A stretch of DNA of 64,000 nucleotides from Pseudoscleropodium purum (GCA_963969395.1 OZ017795.1:42451063-42515062); one strand, 5' to 3'; positions 20,926 to 34,666 are shown, counted from the first letter of the stretch. The notes: generated by a model not told the origin, from the sequence alone. Made by a program: numbers and translations.

Positions 20926-22180
20926 TAGAATGAGATTCCCAAGCATGGGCCCGGGTTCCGGATTGTTTTAGGGGTTTTGGATTTGTAAGAACAGTTGGGT
21001 TGTGAACGTTCTAGATATCCCGGATCGTTCACTAATTGGTTACTCTGATTTCGGGGTGCCTTCTTGGCTTTTTAGACGTTGACTTTGGTTTTGGTTTTTA
21101 AAGGTGGTCAAGTTTGCTGCCCTCTCATTCCATCCTAACGATTATTTTGTTGTATTTCATTCCCTTCTTTAATTTGAGTCACTTGGTGAATATTCTGGCT
21201 CCAACCGTGTATCTGGATGGTGTTGGTTTGTTGTTTGGAGTGTTGAGATGTGAAAAGGACGGGTGAGGAGGAGTCCGGATTTCGGATAATTAGATCGGAT
21301 TAAGGGAGTGCTATTGTAATGCTGTTAGATACAAGACGAAGAAACTGCACATGGTGCCTTTAAACTATCGGAACGATAATCCGGTTTCTAGTGAAGAGTG
21401 TGTGAGTGCAAATCCGGAATTGGAAACAATTCTGTGCAGAGATTAGTGATCGTTAGAGGAAACTCCGACTCACCGGAAAGTCTACCAACCTTGGGATCCA
21501 TCTTACATCTACAAAGATTACCCCCTTGTCAGTTCTGAATGCTTGAGATCAGTTGTTGTAGTAAGGAGAAGTGAGCGCAGTCTTGAGTGACCTGCATTCT
21601 AGATCGACCATCCGGAATGTTATTAGGATCCGAATCTACCTTCTATACTATAACACCTTGAGTACGTGGGTAGTTGTTTGTTTTTGTTTGTATAGTGAAT
21701 AGACTAGAGTGGTGAAGTTCCAACCCCTCAAAAGTTCAAGAGTGGATCCTTTGATGGTAAAACAAAGGAATTGAAAACTAGGATATTGAGAGACGTAACT
21801 AGAAACCGAGTGATATCGGATTCGGATTAGAATCGAGATAGTAGTTGATTTTGGAAAAAGAGTGGAAGAGAGTAGTCGAAAGAAGAGAAAACGACCATCT
21901 GGATACTAAAATTTGGGAGAACATCTGGAATTTCCTAGGACGATAATTCGTGTCATCTTACCACGTTTTCATGTGTAAAGATACTTACGCCTAGACTACA
22001 CAAGCGAGATATACTAATTAAATTTAACTTCTTTTTAAATGTGCTCTTTTTTAGATTATGTTGGTCCCAATTTGGATTTATCCAACGATAGTTATGTTCG
22101 TTCCAAGGGAGGTCTTTTAAATAGGAATACCTCTATATTAATCAATAATAATCTTAATAGGACATTAAAACTACAAACAA
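20926..22180. other. Non-coding tail of the CCGGA-rich remnant
   Basis: This stretch shares the composition of the gag-like region, with frequent TCCGGA or CCGGAT, but has no sustained frame. It might contain long terminal repeat or untranslated sequence. I did not find a clear direct repeat matching the 18.5-kb edge. Confidence 0.35.
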
Positions 22181-24000
22181 GAAGAGAATAACTTCCTTTA
22201 CCACAACAAACATGTGTTTTCTTCACAATATAGTTCTAATTCCACAATTTGGAGTCTCCATTCTTAATTGGCCACAAGGATTAAGCAACTCCCAAATTAT
22301 CTTTTTGTATTTATCTTTAATTTTCTTTTATCTTCAACTTGGGTCTTGCTCTCTTTCACACCACCCGGATACATTTTGGCTGCAGCCACCAACTAGGCCA
22401 AGCTTATCTCTAATTAGCTTCCCACAAATACAACTTCTCTTTACTTCAGCCTTTCAACTTTCAACTTGAACTTACTCACTTTGACTTTAAATTATTGTTT
22501 GCTACTTCAACAACAACCAAATCTCCTTTCACAGATTTACTTCATTTGTCTCTAACTTCACAATTTGGTCTCTCATACTTTTGATTAAAGCAAAATTGAC
22601 ACTTTTTGTATCCTACCTTAGACTCATCCACTTTGCTCCTTGGATTCTCCATAATTGAATATGCCTTTCCATTTTCCATTTCCAAATTAACCTCTCATTA
22701 AATAGGCATTACGTCGTAACTCATAACTATAATTTGGACAATTAAACAAACAATATTCGTGCTTTAAACTTTTGATTTGGACTTCACTTACATACCAATA
22801 TCTCAATTACACACCTACAACGTTCAACCAATTTGAATTGATACAAACCACATTCAATAACTTCCAATTTTGACCCATTCATCATAACACATCCATTACA
22901 CATTTGATATATCAACCTTTTACTACTCCAATTTGGTGAACAAATTCATCGTTTAAATATGAATCAAATTCAATAGCTCAAAGATTTTCAGTGTCTCCTA
23001 CTCTCACTAAAACTCTATCTTCTTTTAAGTCCTCTCTTCGAATTTCCAACTGGAACTTAATTCCTTAATCACTGATCATAAACTACTTAACTTTCATCAA
23101 CTTCTAATTTCACAATTCTTCCACTCACTGGCTGCGCTTACTTTGCCAACTAAATCTTCATGTCACCAATTTGAACTCACTTTGCTCATAGCTCATAAAC
23201 ATCTCACATACTTCGGTGGACTCTTCAACTTCTTGCACTAGGTACATCACACAAACGCTAGTTCTACTTTTGACTCGGATTCGCCTCAGATTCAAACACA
23301 GATTAAATACTGATTTGAACTCAGACATAAATCCATCAACTTCTCCAACATTAAATCTTCATCTCCACGCACTCACAATAAATTTTCAATTAGCACTCTT
23401 ATAACCAAAACACGACACATCTCCATAACACCAACTTTAACTTGAACCCACACACTTCAAAGCACACAAACACACACATAGAAACAAAGAAAATACGTAG
23501 CACACTTGGCTGGGACTTACATTAGACTCAATTCGACAATGGGTAAGAAAATATGAGACCAAAATCAACCCAAATAGAACTCAGCCAACAATCCGGCCTT
23601 CCCCCCACTCGAAACCACACTAACCAACCTATTAGCATAACTGAACCAACTTGCTTAACCACTACCCAACTTGGAACCAACATTCACATCCAATTGGGTC
23701 ATTAATACCTTGTCAACTCACTCCTATTTGACCTAGCTCTAGCTCCTTTTACACTCACTCCGACTTAGACTCATCCACAAACCTTCATCCCGACTTGGTT
23801 TCACTCATCCCATCTTCAAACTATACTGCCTTTTTATCTAATTTTCTACAATCAGATTATTCACCCAATTTGGCAAACGCACAACAAAACATCATGAGAT
23901 ACCATCCAAACACACAAAAATACATTAAAAAACTATTCAAAAACACTTCAAAAAATCAAAATTTAACACCAAATAGGCTATCTACATCTTTCTAGCCAAA
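22181..24000. other. G-poor, strand-biased repeat-like region
   Basis: The plus strand is strongly depleted in G and rich in CTT, CAA and ACA words, a skew that begins and ends rather abruptly. Frames of 60-85 codons show no domain. The bias resembles that of the LINE at 40.5-51 kb, so this may be an unrelated decayed element of similar composition. Confidence 0.4.
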
Positions 24001-27000
24001 TTTAGATTAGGGTGGATTTCATCAATATTTATATCTTCAAGCCATAAATCTTTGCCACCATTTGAAATATGACTACATGAAAGGTTTCAAAATTCAATAT
24101 CTTTCAAAGAATTTTTTTTAGAAAATCAAAATTCCAATACCTTTTATATAAATACTTTTTTTTTAATAATCCATTATAATAATTTGTAATAAAAAGTCTT
24201 GGAGAATTTAAAAAAAATAGAGAAATGTTTACTTTAAACCTCTACATTTTATTTTTCTATCTTCAAAATAAAAAATAAGATTGCTTCTTCATTCCAAAGA
24301 CTTTTTGAGAATAGCCAAAAGTTAAAAAGGGGAATTGCTTACTTAAATCACCACCTTTTATTTTTGTTTTTAAATCAATATGACAAATAAATACATGATT
24401 AGGATGATTCTTTGAGAATTACAAAAAATTAATGGAGAAATTCTTACTTAAATATTAGAAAAGTATTGAGGTCCATAGAGGGCTTCCATTCTTGTATAGT
24501 ATTTGCGAGTCATCATTATCCCTGCCCAAGCTGAAAAATTAAGATTTGATATGGTAGAAGGACGACCAGATTAATCAATATGAGGGGTGGCAGTGAATAA
24601 GAACACTAGATTGTTAATGGCTTTGTCCATTGCAAGAGAGCAAGACATGTATCCTTCCTGCTCTTCCCGCTCTTCCCACCTCAGTTCTCTCGCTTCAATT
24701 CTCCCACTTCTTCTATCTACCACGATGTAGGAGTCTCCCCGCAACTAGAATCTCTTTGTTTTTCTTGTAACCATGAGGCCAAGAAGTTCAATTCAAAGTG
24801 TTATTATTTTCATAGAACAAGATGGAAGTTGGTTACCCACAAAAATTGACGTCAATTCATGGGTGGCTCTTTTATTTGGGAAAAGTGGAGGTCATGCCAA
24901 AGATGCAAAGAAGCATGGAGGTCCTAAAAGCATAGAGGTTGCTATAAAGCAAAGGTTCTAAAATTCAAAGTGAAAGCAGGGTCAAATATCATATCAGAAA
25001 TACTAGTCTAATATGCCTAAATGTGGAGGCAGCTTCATTTGAACCCAGCACAACTGTTGTCCATCACAAGAGAGTGCAACTGTAAGATTTCTATCTACAC
25101 CTTATTTGTTTCAACTTGCATATAGAACTTGAACTTGTGAACTTGCAATTGTTGAACTTGAACGCGAATTGAACATGAGTACTTAAATAATGGAACGTGA
25201 AATTGTTGAACTTGAGCTTGAATGTGAACTTGAACTTGTGAATTTATTGAATTAAATTGAATCCATTGTTTGACAAATCTATATTCATCAACATTCATAG
25301 ATTGGCTTGATCCAAAATGTATCTTAGGAGTCATTGTTGTAGTACATGCCAACATTGGAGAGTTGACCCGGGGTGAACGAACACACAAGGAGCTATTGTA
25401 GGATTCTATTTTCTTCTATAATGCATCATATGTCCTTCATATCTCATCTACTACATACGGTCAAATTCATGCACTGGACCTTCTAGATTTTAGTAGTCTT
25501 GATTGGCCTCTTCCTGATATGTCAATGAGTGAGTCCTATCGAGCTAAATTAAGAGTAGATTTCCATTGTGCAATGAAACCCAATGTTCGTAGCAAACAAA
25601 CCAACATCTCAATTTTTATGCCCATCGGTGTTTTTGTTAGTTGATTCTCTACAACATCTAACATGCATAAGACACCTACCATGTTTGTTTTCAAACAAGT
25701 GAGTGATTTGTTGTATTTGTCATTAATGGATGATGGCTGGGACTATAAGATAACAATTGGGGCAGATGTCATTAAATACCTTGCTTCTAGGGAGTCACTT
25801 ATCTTCCAATATCACATTAGGAGATCTACACTTTATGCAACGTTTGTTTACAATCAACTGAGGATGTGTGACAATTCAACTTGGGAGGCAATTGATTAGT
25901 ACAAGCCATTCACTATGGTGGTTGTATCTTGCAAAAATGGAGATTCAATGTAAGATCTTAAAGTGGGATTAATATGTTTACTTTGTCACTTAGAGAAGAG
26001 ATCTCTATGCAACTAGGCATGCATAATGACTTTGACATGTGGATTGTTATTGATGATAAAATAGAGAAGATCAATAAGCAGCAAGAAAAAAACACCATAG
26101 CTCAAAGTGTCATGTTATCAAAGAGACTTTGACTCATTATAAAAGATTAGAAGTGATGTGCATTAACTATTTGTACAGCCTATGGTGATAGCTCTTCTTT
26201 GTCTCTTGTTGGATCAATGGAAATCAATTGTCCAAATTTGTATGTAGAGTTTAGTTCCTGTAGGGGTCAAGGCATATATGACAGTTAAGAGGATAATCTG
26301 AGTTTTGTCTAAGATTATGTAGTCCTTCTGTGCATGGTATATATGTATGATCAAAACTATTTGGCGTGAGTTATCTCGTTCCATGATCACCTTTTTGTGT
26401 GAATAAAAAGGGCCTTCTATTATATCAATAGCCTTAGTTAAATCGAATTAAATTAATGATCAGAGTATCCAATGAGATTATTAGTGAAACTTAAAGTTTA
26501 TCATATATCTTGTAGTACATGCTTAAAGCACCCTTAGTCTTCTCTTCCTCCTATTTTGGTAAGTTTTTAGAGCACACATCACTTATATAATGATTGAGGA
26601 ATCTTTTTCAAGTATAGAGAATGCGCAAATACTAGTTGTTTTGACCTTTTGGTACAAGTTAGTACTATATATCCTAATATTATCCAAAATGTATTAACAT
26701 CTAATTTGACTCCAATTCCAAGCATTAATGCGGGCGATGATTTTGAAATAATTTTCAAAATTAGAAATCGCATATGCATAGATGATGGCTTCCAAAGAAA
26801 GTAGAATTTCAAAATTAGTATAGTTTGCATGTAGGAATTGTTGACTACTAAAATTTTTTAAGCTAGAGTGGAGGATGGATCCTCTTAGAATTTCACGAAA
26901 GAATTCCTTTCCAAAATTCATCATTGACTCCATTCTTCAATCAAGAATCAATGACATGAGTTTGTAAAAACTAACCACAATAAATTATAATTATCAACAT

Positions 27001-27883
27001 GCAAAAGGTGAACCACATTGCAATACCATAATTTGTATAAAAATTCTTCAATCGCCAAATTAACAAAACATTCTCTGATATTCAATCCATCAACGTTGAA
27101 CTTGTAACTCTGATTTGAACACTTTGAATTTAGATTACAACTCACAACTCCAAATCCTGTCCAAATCTGCTACAAATCATACTTGCATGGCACGTTTCAA
27201 AGCAACAAAATTGTGACATAGTAGAGGACTCTTAATCGTTTATAAATCTAACTACCTAAGCCTATAATGCAACTAGATATGGAATCCACTTTTGATTCGG
27301 TGAGATATAGATCCATCTTTGATTCTATTGTGCAGCAATAACAAAGTCATTTGGTACCCAATGGCTTCCAACTTATATACACTTTGCTCTCCAAATTGCA
27401 CTATGTATTGCAATTGATGATTGCAAGGATGCCTCCCGTCTAGCTTGCACTACTTAATCACCAATTAATGAACTAACTTCTACACTATTGATGGATGTCT
27501 CTTTATTCTGAAATCTGTGGGCTATGATACAATACCAATGTTGGAACGTCTTTACAAGTGGATTTTTTTTCACCCTACCACCAGAATGTTGTGTATGTCT
27601 CTAGTATGTTGTTTTCGCTACATGATGAGAATTCTCCATCCCTTGGTACAACCATACTTCCAAGTTCCCATATTCAATGACAAAATATAGTGCATGCTGC
27701 ACTAAAATGTGCTACACAAATGATCCAAGCATTCAAGCAATCTTGTGAAATTAATGTTAAGAAATTGGACTAAGAGTTTATTCTAGAAAGTCTAGAAATT
27801 GTTGCATTTTGGGTTAGTTTGATTTAAGTCAAAGCATGCAGGTTTGGCTTGATAGTTGAAATGGTAAGAACAATGATACATTA
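24001..27883. other. Decayed repeat DNA, no gene supported
   Basis: This is AT-rich sequence with scattered frames of 60-100 codons on both strands. At 25110-25260 a degenerate GAACTTGAACTTGTGAA-type simple repeat produces an artefactual 97-codon minus-strand frame. The plus-strand frame at 25663-25899 reads like a protein fragment but matches nothing I know. Confidence 0.4.
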
Positions 27884-28113
27884 TTAAAAGAAGTGCCTTT
27901 GTTTTTATTGCATAAACTTTGCTTCTTGTTAAGAGTTCATGAACAAACCTTGAAACTTACGTACGCATTTATCAAGTGGTAGCTAACGAATCAAAGGATT
28001 GAAAGAAGTGCTCTGTTCTTATTGCATAAGTTTAGCTTCTTATTGAGAGTTCATGAGCAAACCTTCAAACTTCTGTATGCATTTGCCATATGGTAGTTGA
28101 TAAATTGAAGGAA
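27884..28113. repeat. Tandem duplication, 2 x ~115 bp
   Basis: Copies at 27884-27998 and 27999-28113 share AAAGAAGTGC, TTATTGCATAA, AGAGTTCATGA and GCAAACCTT-like blocks in the same order, with scattered substitutions. There is no open frame through both. Confidence 0.75.
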
Positions 28114-28270
28114 TCTCTCGAAGTCATCCTTTTCTTTGGATGCCTACAAACTTCACCAAAGCATTTGATGTAGCACTCCCCCCATTTTTCAATCTTTGTC
28201 TTAAAATCTGTTGCAAATTGTTTGTTTGTCAATCTCATGCCATTGAGGTACGGAAGAACTTCAATGCCTA

Positions 28271-29751
28271 CTACAGCTCTAATTTTTCCCGCTTACTTCG
28301 TCCATTCTGCATGAGGTTATTCTCTACATTAACCACATTGGCATATAACTTCAAGGAACTATTCCCAAAAGGAGTCGATTTGAGGATCTTCAAAGCATGC
28401 ACCCCATTGAATGACAGCTTGTTCAACACATTATTTGACTTCCTTGATACATCCTGGTCTTTGAATATCGTAACATAGCCGCCATGTGTACATGTAAGAG
28501 AAATAGCCTTCTCCATTTCTTCAACAGCTTTGTTTTGTAGGTTAAGATCACAAATTGTCCATACATGCATGAAATGCATGTGAACTATCTTCTCAATCGT
28601 GCTCTATATCACAGAATAAAGAATTATTCTCATTTAATATGAGTTTAATTGGATCTTTAGTCTTGGACTTTGTTGTACATGGTACCTTGAAGCTACTATT
28701 GATCGATTAATACTCTCCAATATATTCAAGCAATTCTAAGTTTAATAACTTCCTTACTACAAAAACTTTATGAGGATTTGGCAAGCATCCAATCCATAGT
28801 CCTTTATTGACGATCTTAGTCGCTTCCTTAAATTTTTTGTAAATAGCCCTGTATCCAACATGTGTTATTCTAATGCGGTCACAAGTTTCGAATATTTCAT
28901 TACCCCAACAACCTCACCAATGCGATCAAAGTAATAAATTGTCATGCGTACTCCAAGAAGAGTCATCTTAGTGGAATTACACATTGTAGAAACTTTATGA
29001 AGTGACAACAATGAAGAAAGAACTTTCCCAGTACCTTCTTGTGCAATTTTACTTCCACAAAACCATTGCCTTTTGTTGTGTTGTAAATTTGATTCATGAA
29101 TTGCCGTTGCAGTTTTGGAATTGAGAATACTCCTAGCCAAACGTATGGTTCTCTTTGCTTGACCTCTAGTCAGAGCTAAGTCTCGCAAGTCCTTTCGTGG
29201 TCAAACTAAACCTTGAAATCTATAAAGAGTCTTCACTAATTTTTCTAAGCAAAGCTCCTACTGCCTCAATGTAGCTTTTAGTCTCTAAAGCTTTGATGAT
29301 AATGCAAATACCTTTTTTCCATGCTCTTCCTTTAGACTTTCAAGTTCTATCCAAAAATCTAACTGTAACTATAATTGTTCATTACTACTACTATCAATAA
29401 CACTTTTTAATTGATTATACTTATCTTGAAGATTACGACACTAAATCTCTCTTCAAATGAGGAAGTCAAAAGTAGTATCTAGTCTTTCAACATCACAATC
29501 TCTCTTTGTGCCTCATGCAATGCAAAATTAATTCTATCATTTGTAGCACATAGACTTTCAATATATCCTAACAAACTGTTCTTTCCCTCTACTGTGAATT
29601 CCAACAAATCACTCACACTTAAAAAATGAAGGCATCTATCATTGCTTGGATGGTGAGGATACATCGATCCATCCAACCACAAGTCCACATTTGTTGCTCT
29701 AGAATCTTGAATCCGAAGGAATTTGGACTTTGGAATTTGCTCATGTAGCAC
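28271..29751 (-). pseudogene. Decayed protein-coding remnant, unidentified
   Basis: Three minus-strand frames of 90, 107 and 102 codons (29479-29751, 28865-29188, 28271-28579) follow one another in the same orientation and have balanced, protein-like composition, unlike the frames in ordinary spacer. The first contains a Leu-rich segment with SLCATNDRINFALHEAQREI. I see no known motif. They could be broken pieces of one transposon or host gene, with stops and shifts between them. Confidence 0.25.
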
Positions 29752-29980
29752 CCACCTTCAGTAAACTAACAATGTATATTTTCTAGCTATGGTTGAGCTA
29801 ATCTTTTAAATCCTAAGACTATTCATTCATGCAAGTAATCACTATTGCAATTTGATGAGAGACAAAGTCGAGCTACGAAAAATATCACTATCGAGCTACT
29901 ATAATTGGATTACAGGACTATGGGATTTACACAAGTTTGAGCAATGAAGACCTCAATTCCAATTGACAATTGCTTTTGCG

Positions 29981-30109
29981 TCAACAATATGATGATTTGA
30001 TTACAATCAACAATATGACAATCTAATTATGATCAATAACATGTGGATCTAATTACAATCAATAACATGTGGATCTAATTACAATCAACAACATGACGAT
30101 GTAATTACA
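29981..30109. repeat. Minisatellite, 5 copies of a 26-bp unit
   Basis: Units start at 29981, 30007, 30033, 30059 and 30085. The third and fourth are identical and begin TCAATAACATGTGGATCTAA. The outer units carry a few substitutions. Confidence 0.85.
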
Positions 30110-31022
30110 GCTCGGACTATTTGTTATTAGCACCAAGAGTACATACTCTGTTCCAAGCTGTGTCAAAGTTGCAAGTGTAATCTGAGAGTGTTGCATGTAG
30201 CAATTCTTATCATTGTCATTTAGCATATTACTATCTAAAAATTTACATTAGTATTGAAACCCTTAGAAGCAAAGTCTTCATCTCTAGAAATCTATCTACA
30301 ACACTGCGAGCAAGCAAAGCATCAGTCAAGTTCTCTTGTACACTTCTTGTACTCTCTTGTATACCATTTGATCCTCCACATACACAAAATACCTTGAATA
30401 GTGTGATCTTTTAATCTACAACCTCTTCAACAAAAAAAATTTTGGCTTGATAATTCAAAAATTGATCACAGAAAGGATTAGCACATCTTCAACTTTCAAC
30501 TTCGAGGATTCTTTGAGTGGCATTTTAGCCACCCCACAGGATTCATGAATTGGAGGTGGAATGTGAACTAATGGGATTCAAGATCAAGATTATGCCATGG
30601 CAAAATTGGCACAAACTTACCGCAATGTAGACTTGCGTATCGCATTGTGGACTTGCCCACCATTCTGCCCATTTGAATTTGAAATCACAACCGCCAAACT
30701 CATCATGGTCAAGATGATTTTAGCCATCAATTTGATTTCCCGTGCTACCCGATTTCCCTCCCAACCTTCATCTGGCCTAAAAGCAGATGGCCTCTTGTAT
30801 GCTTCAAAAATTTTCTAATGCTTCTACCTTTTAAAAAAGAATTAATATGACCAGTCAACATGATTAGCAAGACTATTTGTACAATTACAAAAAAATAAAA
30901 AGGAAAATTACAATTTAAGTATCCATCCAATAATTTTTTATGAAAACCAAAGTCACACATAATTCACGATTAAGAAGAACCTTTACAAATTACAAAAATT
31001 AAGAATGGAACATAATGAGCAG
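30110..31022. other. Intergenic DNA, no gene seen
   Basis: AT-rich spacer. The 73-codon frame at 30597-30818 is not convincing. Confidence 0.5.
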
Positions 31023-31254
31023 GTAGGGCAACAATGTTGTAGCTCCTTCAAGAGAGGCACATGTAGGAAGGAAACCACTGTGAGTAGAAAAAAGGTTGAT
31101 CTCTTTCAAAAGACATCTTCTTCCCTCAAAGGGTGCATGCAAGTAGGGCAACACCATGTACAAGAAAATGCACCTAGTAGGGTGATAACAAATAGAAAAA
31201 AAAGACCATTTCCCTTTAGAAGACATTTTTCTTCCCTCCAAGGGTGCATGCAGA
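31023..31254. repeat. Tandem duplication, 2 x ~115 bp
   Basis: Copies at 31023-31142 and 31143-31254 both open with GTAGGGCAAC and end with TCTTCCCTC(A or C)AAGGGTGCATGC. The pair lies just past the 3' end of the NTF2-like gene and gives artefact frames on both strands. Confidence 0.8.
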
Positions 31255-31412
31255 TAGTCGAATATTGAAAGAGGTATAAAATCTTTAAATGGAAATTGAC
31301 CTTTTGAACTATGTGCAGGGCCCCACCACAATTCTAGTACCCGCAATTGCTGGCTTTCAATTCTTGACTCCATCCACATCCACCACACGCTCCATAGCTG
31401 CAATTCTATGGA

Positions 31413-33703
31413 TCAAGAGTGAGGAGTAGGATCCTTTCCAGACCCCATGAAGAGGTGGGTGACGAGCATGTTACCTCGGCGCAGCTTTTCCACCAGGCGA
31501 CCTACCAAAGGCACCTTGATTGTGTTCCGATCCAACAATGGTTTCTTATTCCACCTGTCCAGACATTGAATTATCGCATTCAGCGAAGCCCCAAATCAGA
31601 TTTTCATTGCCAAGGAGCACCTATAAATTGTGCCTGATGAACTGATCTGATGTTGTCTACAAATCACGCTGAGGGCTGTACTCACTGTTTTGATAATAGA
31701 GGATATGATGACACTCACATGTCAACATGGCGAACCACTTTCCCATTTTCGACCTGCAGGAAGTAGAACAAAAGTCAAGTCCAAGCCATTCAATGGAAAG
31801 CTGATAAGATCTCAAAAACTGATGCCGCTCGATGTTGTACATACTCAAGCCAAAAGTTAGATCTATGTGAAAGAAGTACAGGATGCTAGCATTCCAGAGC
31901 AGCCCTCGTGAACGAAACTGCTATATCCCATGCTTTAAGTTAAAATAAAATAAACCAACGGAAGCTGCTCAGAAGTCAAAACGTGTTGACAACGTCTCGA
32001 CATAATAAAACGACTGCAAAATGATCAATTTTGACATACCTGCAACGAGATGAGGGACACCACATCAATAGTCTTCCCTCCCAACTTATATCTCTGCAGA
32101 TTATCGATCTTGATCTGCAATATAGCCAAGTATGAATTTCAGTGGAAGTCAGAGCAGAGCATCTTAAGCAAGTCGGGTACCATGTACGCAAACCCAGAGG
32201 AATCAAATTGGCTACCTCGCCAGAGCTGGGTGCAGATTCCTCCTCTGTAACAGTGTACTCGATCATTTTCGCATCCTTGAAAACCTGTCAAGAACTCCTG
32301 AGTATACATTAGTCGACCGTCCACAATCCGTGTACACACGCATAGTTACGGTTATCGATCTAAAAACGATACCATTCAAGGAAACCCCCCTCACCTTCCC
32401 ACTACCCTGCGGGGGTATGTCAGAGTTCAGATGCCTCTCCAGAACCAGTTGCAGGATAACAAAAAGCAGAAGAGTATCCCACGTAAACTAAAGTACTCTA
32501 AGCTTCCCAATCAGTTAAGCACAACCTTGGGGATTGAATAAAACGCCGATTTTATCTGCTTTACACTGCACAGAAACATCAAACACAGGCTTCTTCAGAA
32601 AACTCAGTGACCAAAACCCTTGCGCGTTCAGGTATCCCTGATAGATAGACTCTGAAATCCAGACAAACCCACTACATTTCAAACGGACAGAGGCGCATAC
32701 CCCTGGGCTTGCATAACAGGATCCTCGAATGTCGCCTTGGGATCGTATATTTCATAGTCAGCGGCAGTTGCATTGCAGTTATACCTGCTTCCACCAGAGT
32801 GAACATGAACGGATCACTTAACCAAAACGTACTGCAAAATCCTTAAGTTGATCTCAACAATTGATTGTGACGTCTTCTAACACAAAAAAGAGAGAGAACG
32901 AACAATTTCATTTAAGAAAAGAGTAGGCGTCAACCAGGTTCGAGTTCGACTTCACCAAAACTGGAGGTTGGAAAATCTTTTTAAATAGTTCAAAAGAAGC
33001 AAATATAAAATATAAAAATCCCTACATCAGAGCCTGCACCTTACAGATTCAGTATGTGAGGCAGAATTCCAGACGCAAGATTTCCCAGTTCAATCTTCGC
33101 CTCGCCATTTGGTGGAAACTCGTCCGTAGGAGGCGCCGACCCTTCTGCAGAATGTCAGCAATTACAGGAACAAATACTTAAGCAAGTGTAGGGACATGCT
33201 TTTGAGGTTATAAATAGCAAGAGAAGCAACTAATTGTATCCAAAATATGAAACTACCAAAATTCAGTTCTGTCTCCTCGAAAAAAAATCAATTTCTCGAA
33301 TGAAAAACAGTTCGCACTAAACAGGCGCACACTGCAAACGATTCTGTACGAGGTGAACACCTCACGAACTCGACAAGAACCGTAGAACGACCCCAACGGA
33401 CCCACCGCGCGACGAAACAACTAAGATCCAACACATGAAATTCTGACAAGAACCATGAAACTAAAGTGACGTTTGTGGCCTGTGTCATTAATATCTCGTA
33501 CGAGTTTCCAAGGGTTCGTGAAACTCATCGCGGACTAATTTCATGAACGGGATTGTGCCAGACTATATCTGTTGGACTCCAACTGTGGCACTTGTCAATG
33601 ATTCAAGAAGTATATAGTGATCCGCAGCAGCAGGCAAAAGACAGACTGTTGCACGTAAGCCAATGTTAATCTGACCAGCAGAAGCGGTGGGCGTAGACGA
33701 CAT
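31413..33703 (-). CDS. NTF2-like fold plant protein, 190 aa
   Basis: Eight minus-strand coding exons close in frame: 33676-33703, 33045-33144, 32701-32784, 32526-32565, 32216-32284, 32040-32114, 31719-31753 and 31413-31554 (573 bases, TGA at 31413-31415). A Pro-rich N-terminus (PPTDEFPP at 14-21) leads into a compact alpha/beta domain. Its landmarks are YNCNATAADYEIYDPKATFE (44-63), QIKSAFYSIPKVF (74-86), IEYTVTEE (92-99), the strand KTIDVVSLISLQVENGKVV (121-139) and HVDMW (141-145). This order of helices and strands is that of the SnoaL/NTF2-like fold seen in uncharacterised conserved plant proteins. The tail has a basic LVEKLRRGN stretch. There is no clear transit peptide or catalytic residue. 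The first donor (GTCAGA) is weak, so the extreme N-terminus is the least certain part. The function is unknown. Confidence 0.8.
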
Positions 33704-34666
33704 GGTCCTGATAGACACTGGCGAAACGCTGCCGCCGCTGCTATTAAAGCGCCAACGAAGCGAGAACTGTGACAGAGGCAGAAATTGGGGATGCGAGATG
33801 AAGAGCAGCAGCTGCTGCTTCTTTGGGGCACGTTGCAGGAGAGGAGCCCGCAGAAGAGTAAGCTTATTAGTGCACAGGACAAGCGCCACCATGGCCGAGG
33901 CCCCACGAGTGAGTGCGCAAGTACGTTTCCGACTAGTCCGCTCGCCTTAACGACAAGTCTTCTTCTACAAAGCAGGGCTGTTGCTGAGCGCGATTCTTCA
34001 GGCGCACTCTACTGTACTGTATTAACTGTAGTGCTCTCCGTCGCCCACGGGTGGACACCCTTGTTCGGAGAAAGGCCGTAGAGACTACGGAGCAGGATCT
34101 GCCCGCAGCAGGCCAGTCCTGGGAACATGACGATCTCATAAGAGAACGTCCGTTCAAATGTCAGTCTTCTGCGAGATCGCCGCGGCTACCACGAACTGAG
34201 CCCCGCCCAGTCAGAGACAGAAAGTGTCACTTGCTAGTTTGTCTTTTGAAGCACCCCACAGTGGACATCTATTGAAATATTTGACTTAGAAATTCACAAG
34301 GGGAAATTTATGTCCATTCAAGAGCTCTTTTTTTCTACTGAAATTTAACTTGACAAAATACAGAAGAAATATATCAAAACGCCAAAAAATAGTCGCATGG
34401 GTTCTTAGGAGTTAATTTAAACATAACGCTAATATTTCAAGCTAATTGTGCTACTCATACAACAGATATGAAAATGTACATTCTCCTGCAGTGTATATCT
34501 ACATCTACATGTATCAATAATTACATAGTCTCTTTTGATGTATCACGTCTGGAACCCTTGGAAAATAGATAGGCCGCTGGAACTCCGATCCTATATGCAC
34601 AAATCTTTCAGATGAGAAATCTAACTTCAAAATCTCATGTGATTCGATGCATTAGATAGACAACCC
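33704..34666. other. Promoter of the NTF2-like gene and 3' flank of the dioxygenase
   Basis: Bases 33704-34250 are GC-richer and are the probable promoter and 5' UTR of the minus-strand gene starting at 33703. The rest up to 34666 is AT-rich and probably includes the dioxygenase 3' UTR. Open frames on both strands here overlap one another and show no domain. Confidence 0.5.

Noticed and set aside
29981..30109. CRISPR-like regular repeat spacing
   Set aside because: The units are directly adjacent with no spacers and the DNA is eukaryotic; it is a minisatellite.
32581..32650. Alternative exon reading YLNAQGFWSLSFLKKPVFDV in the NTF2-like gene
   Set aside because: No donor/acceptor pair keeps this phase; using the later GTGCAG acceptor gives GVKQIKSAFYSIPK and closes the whole frame.
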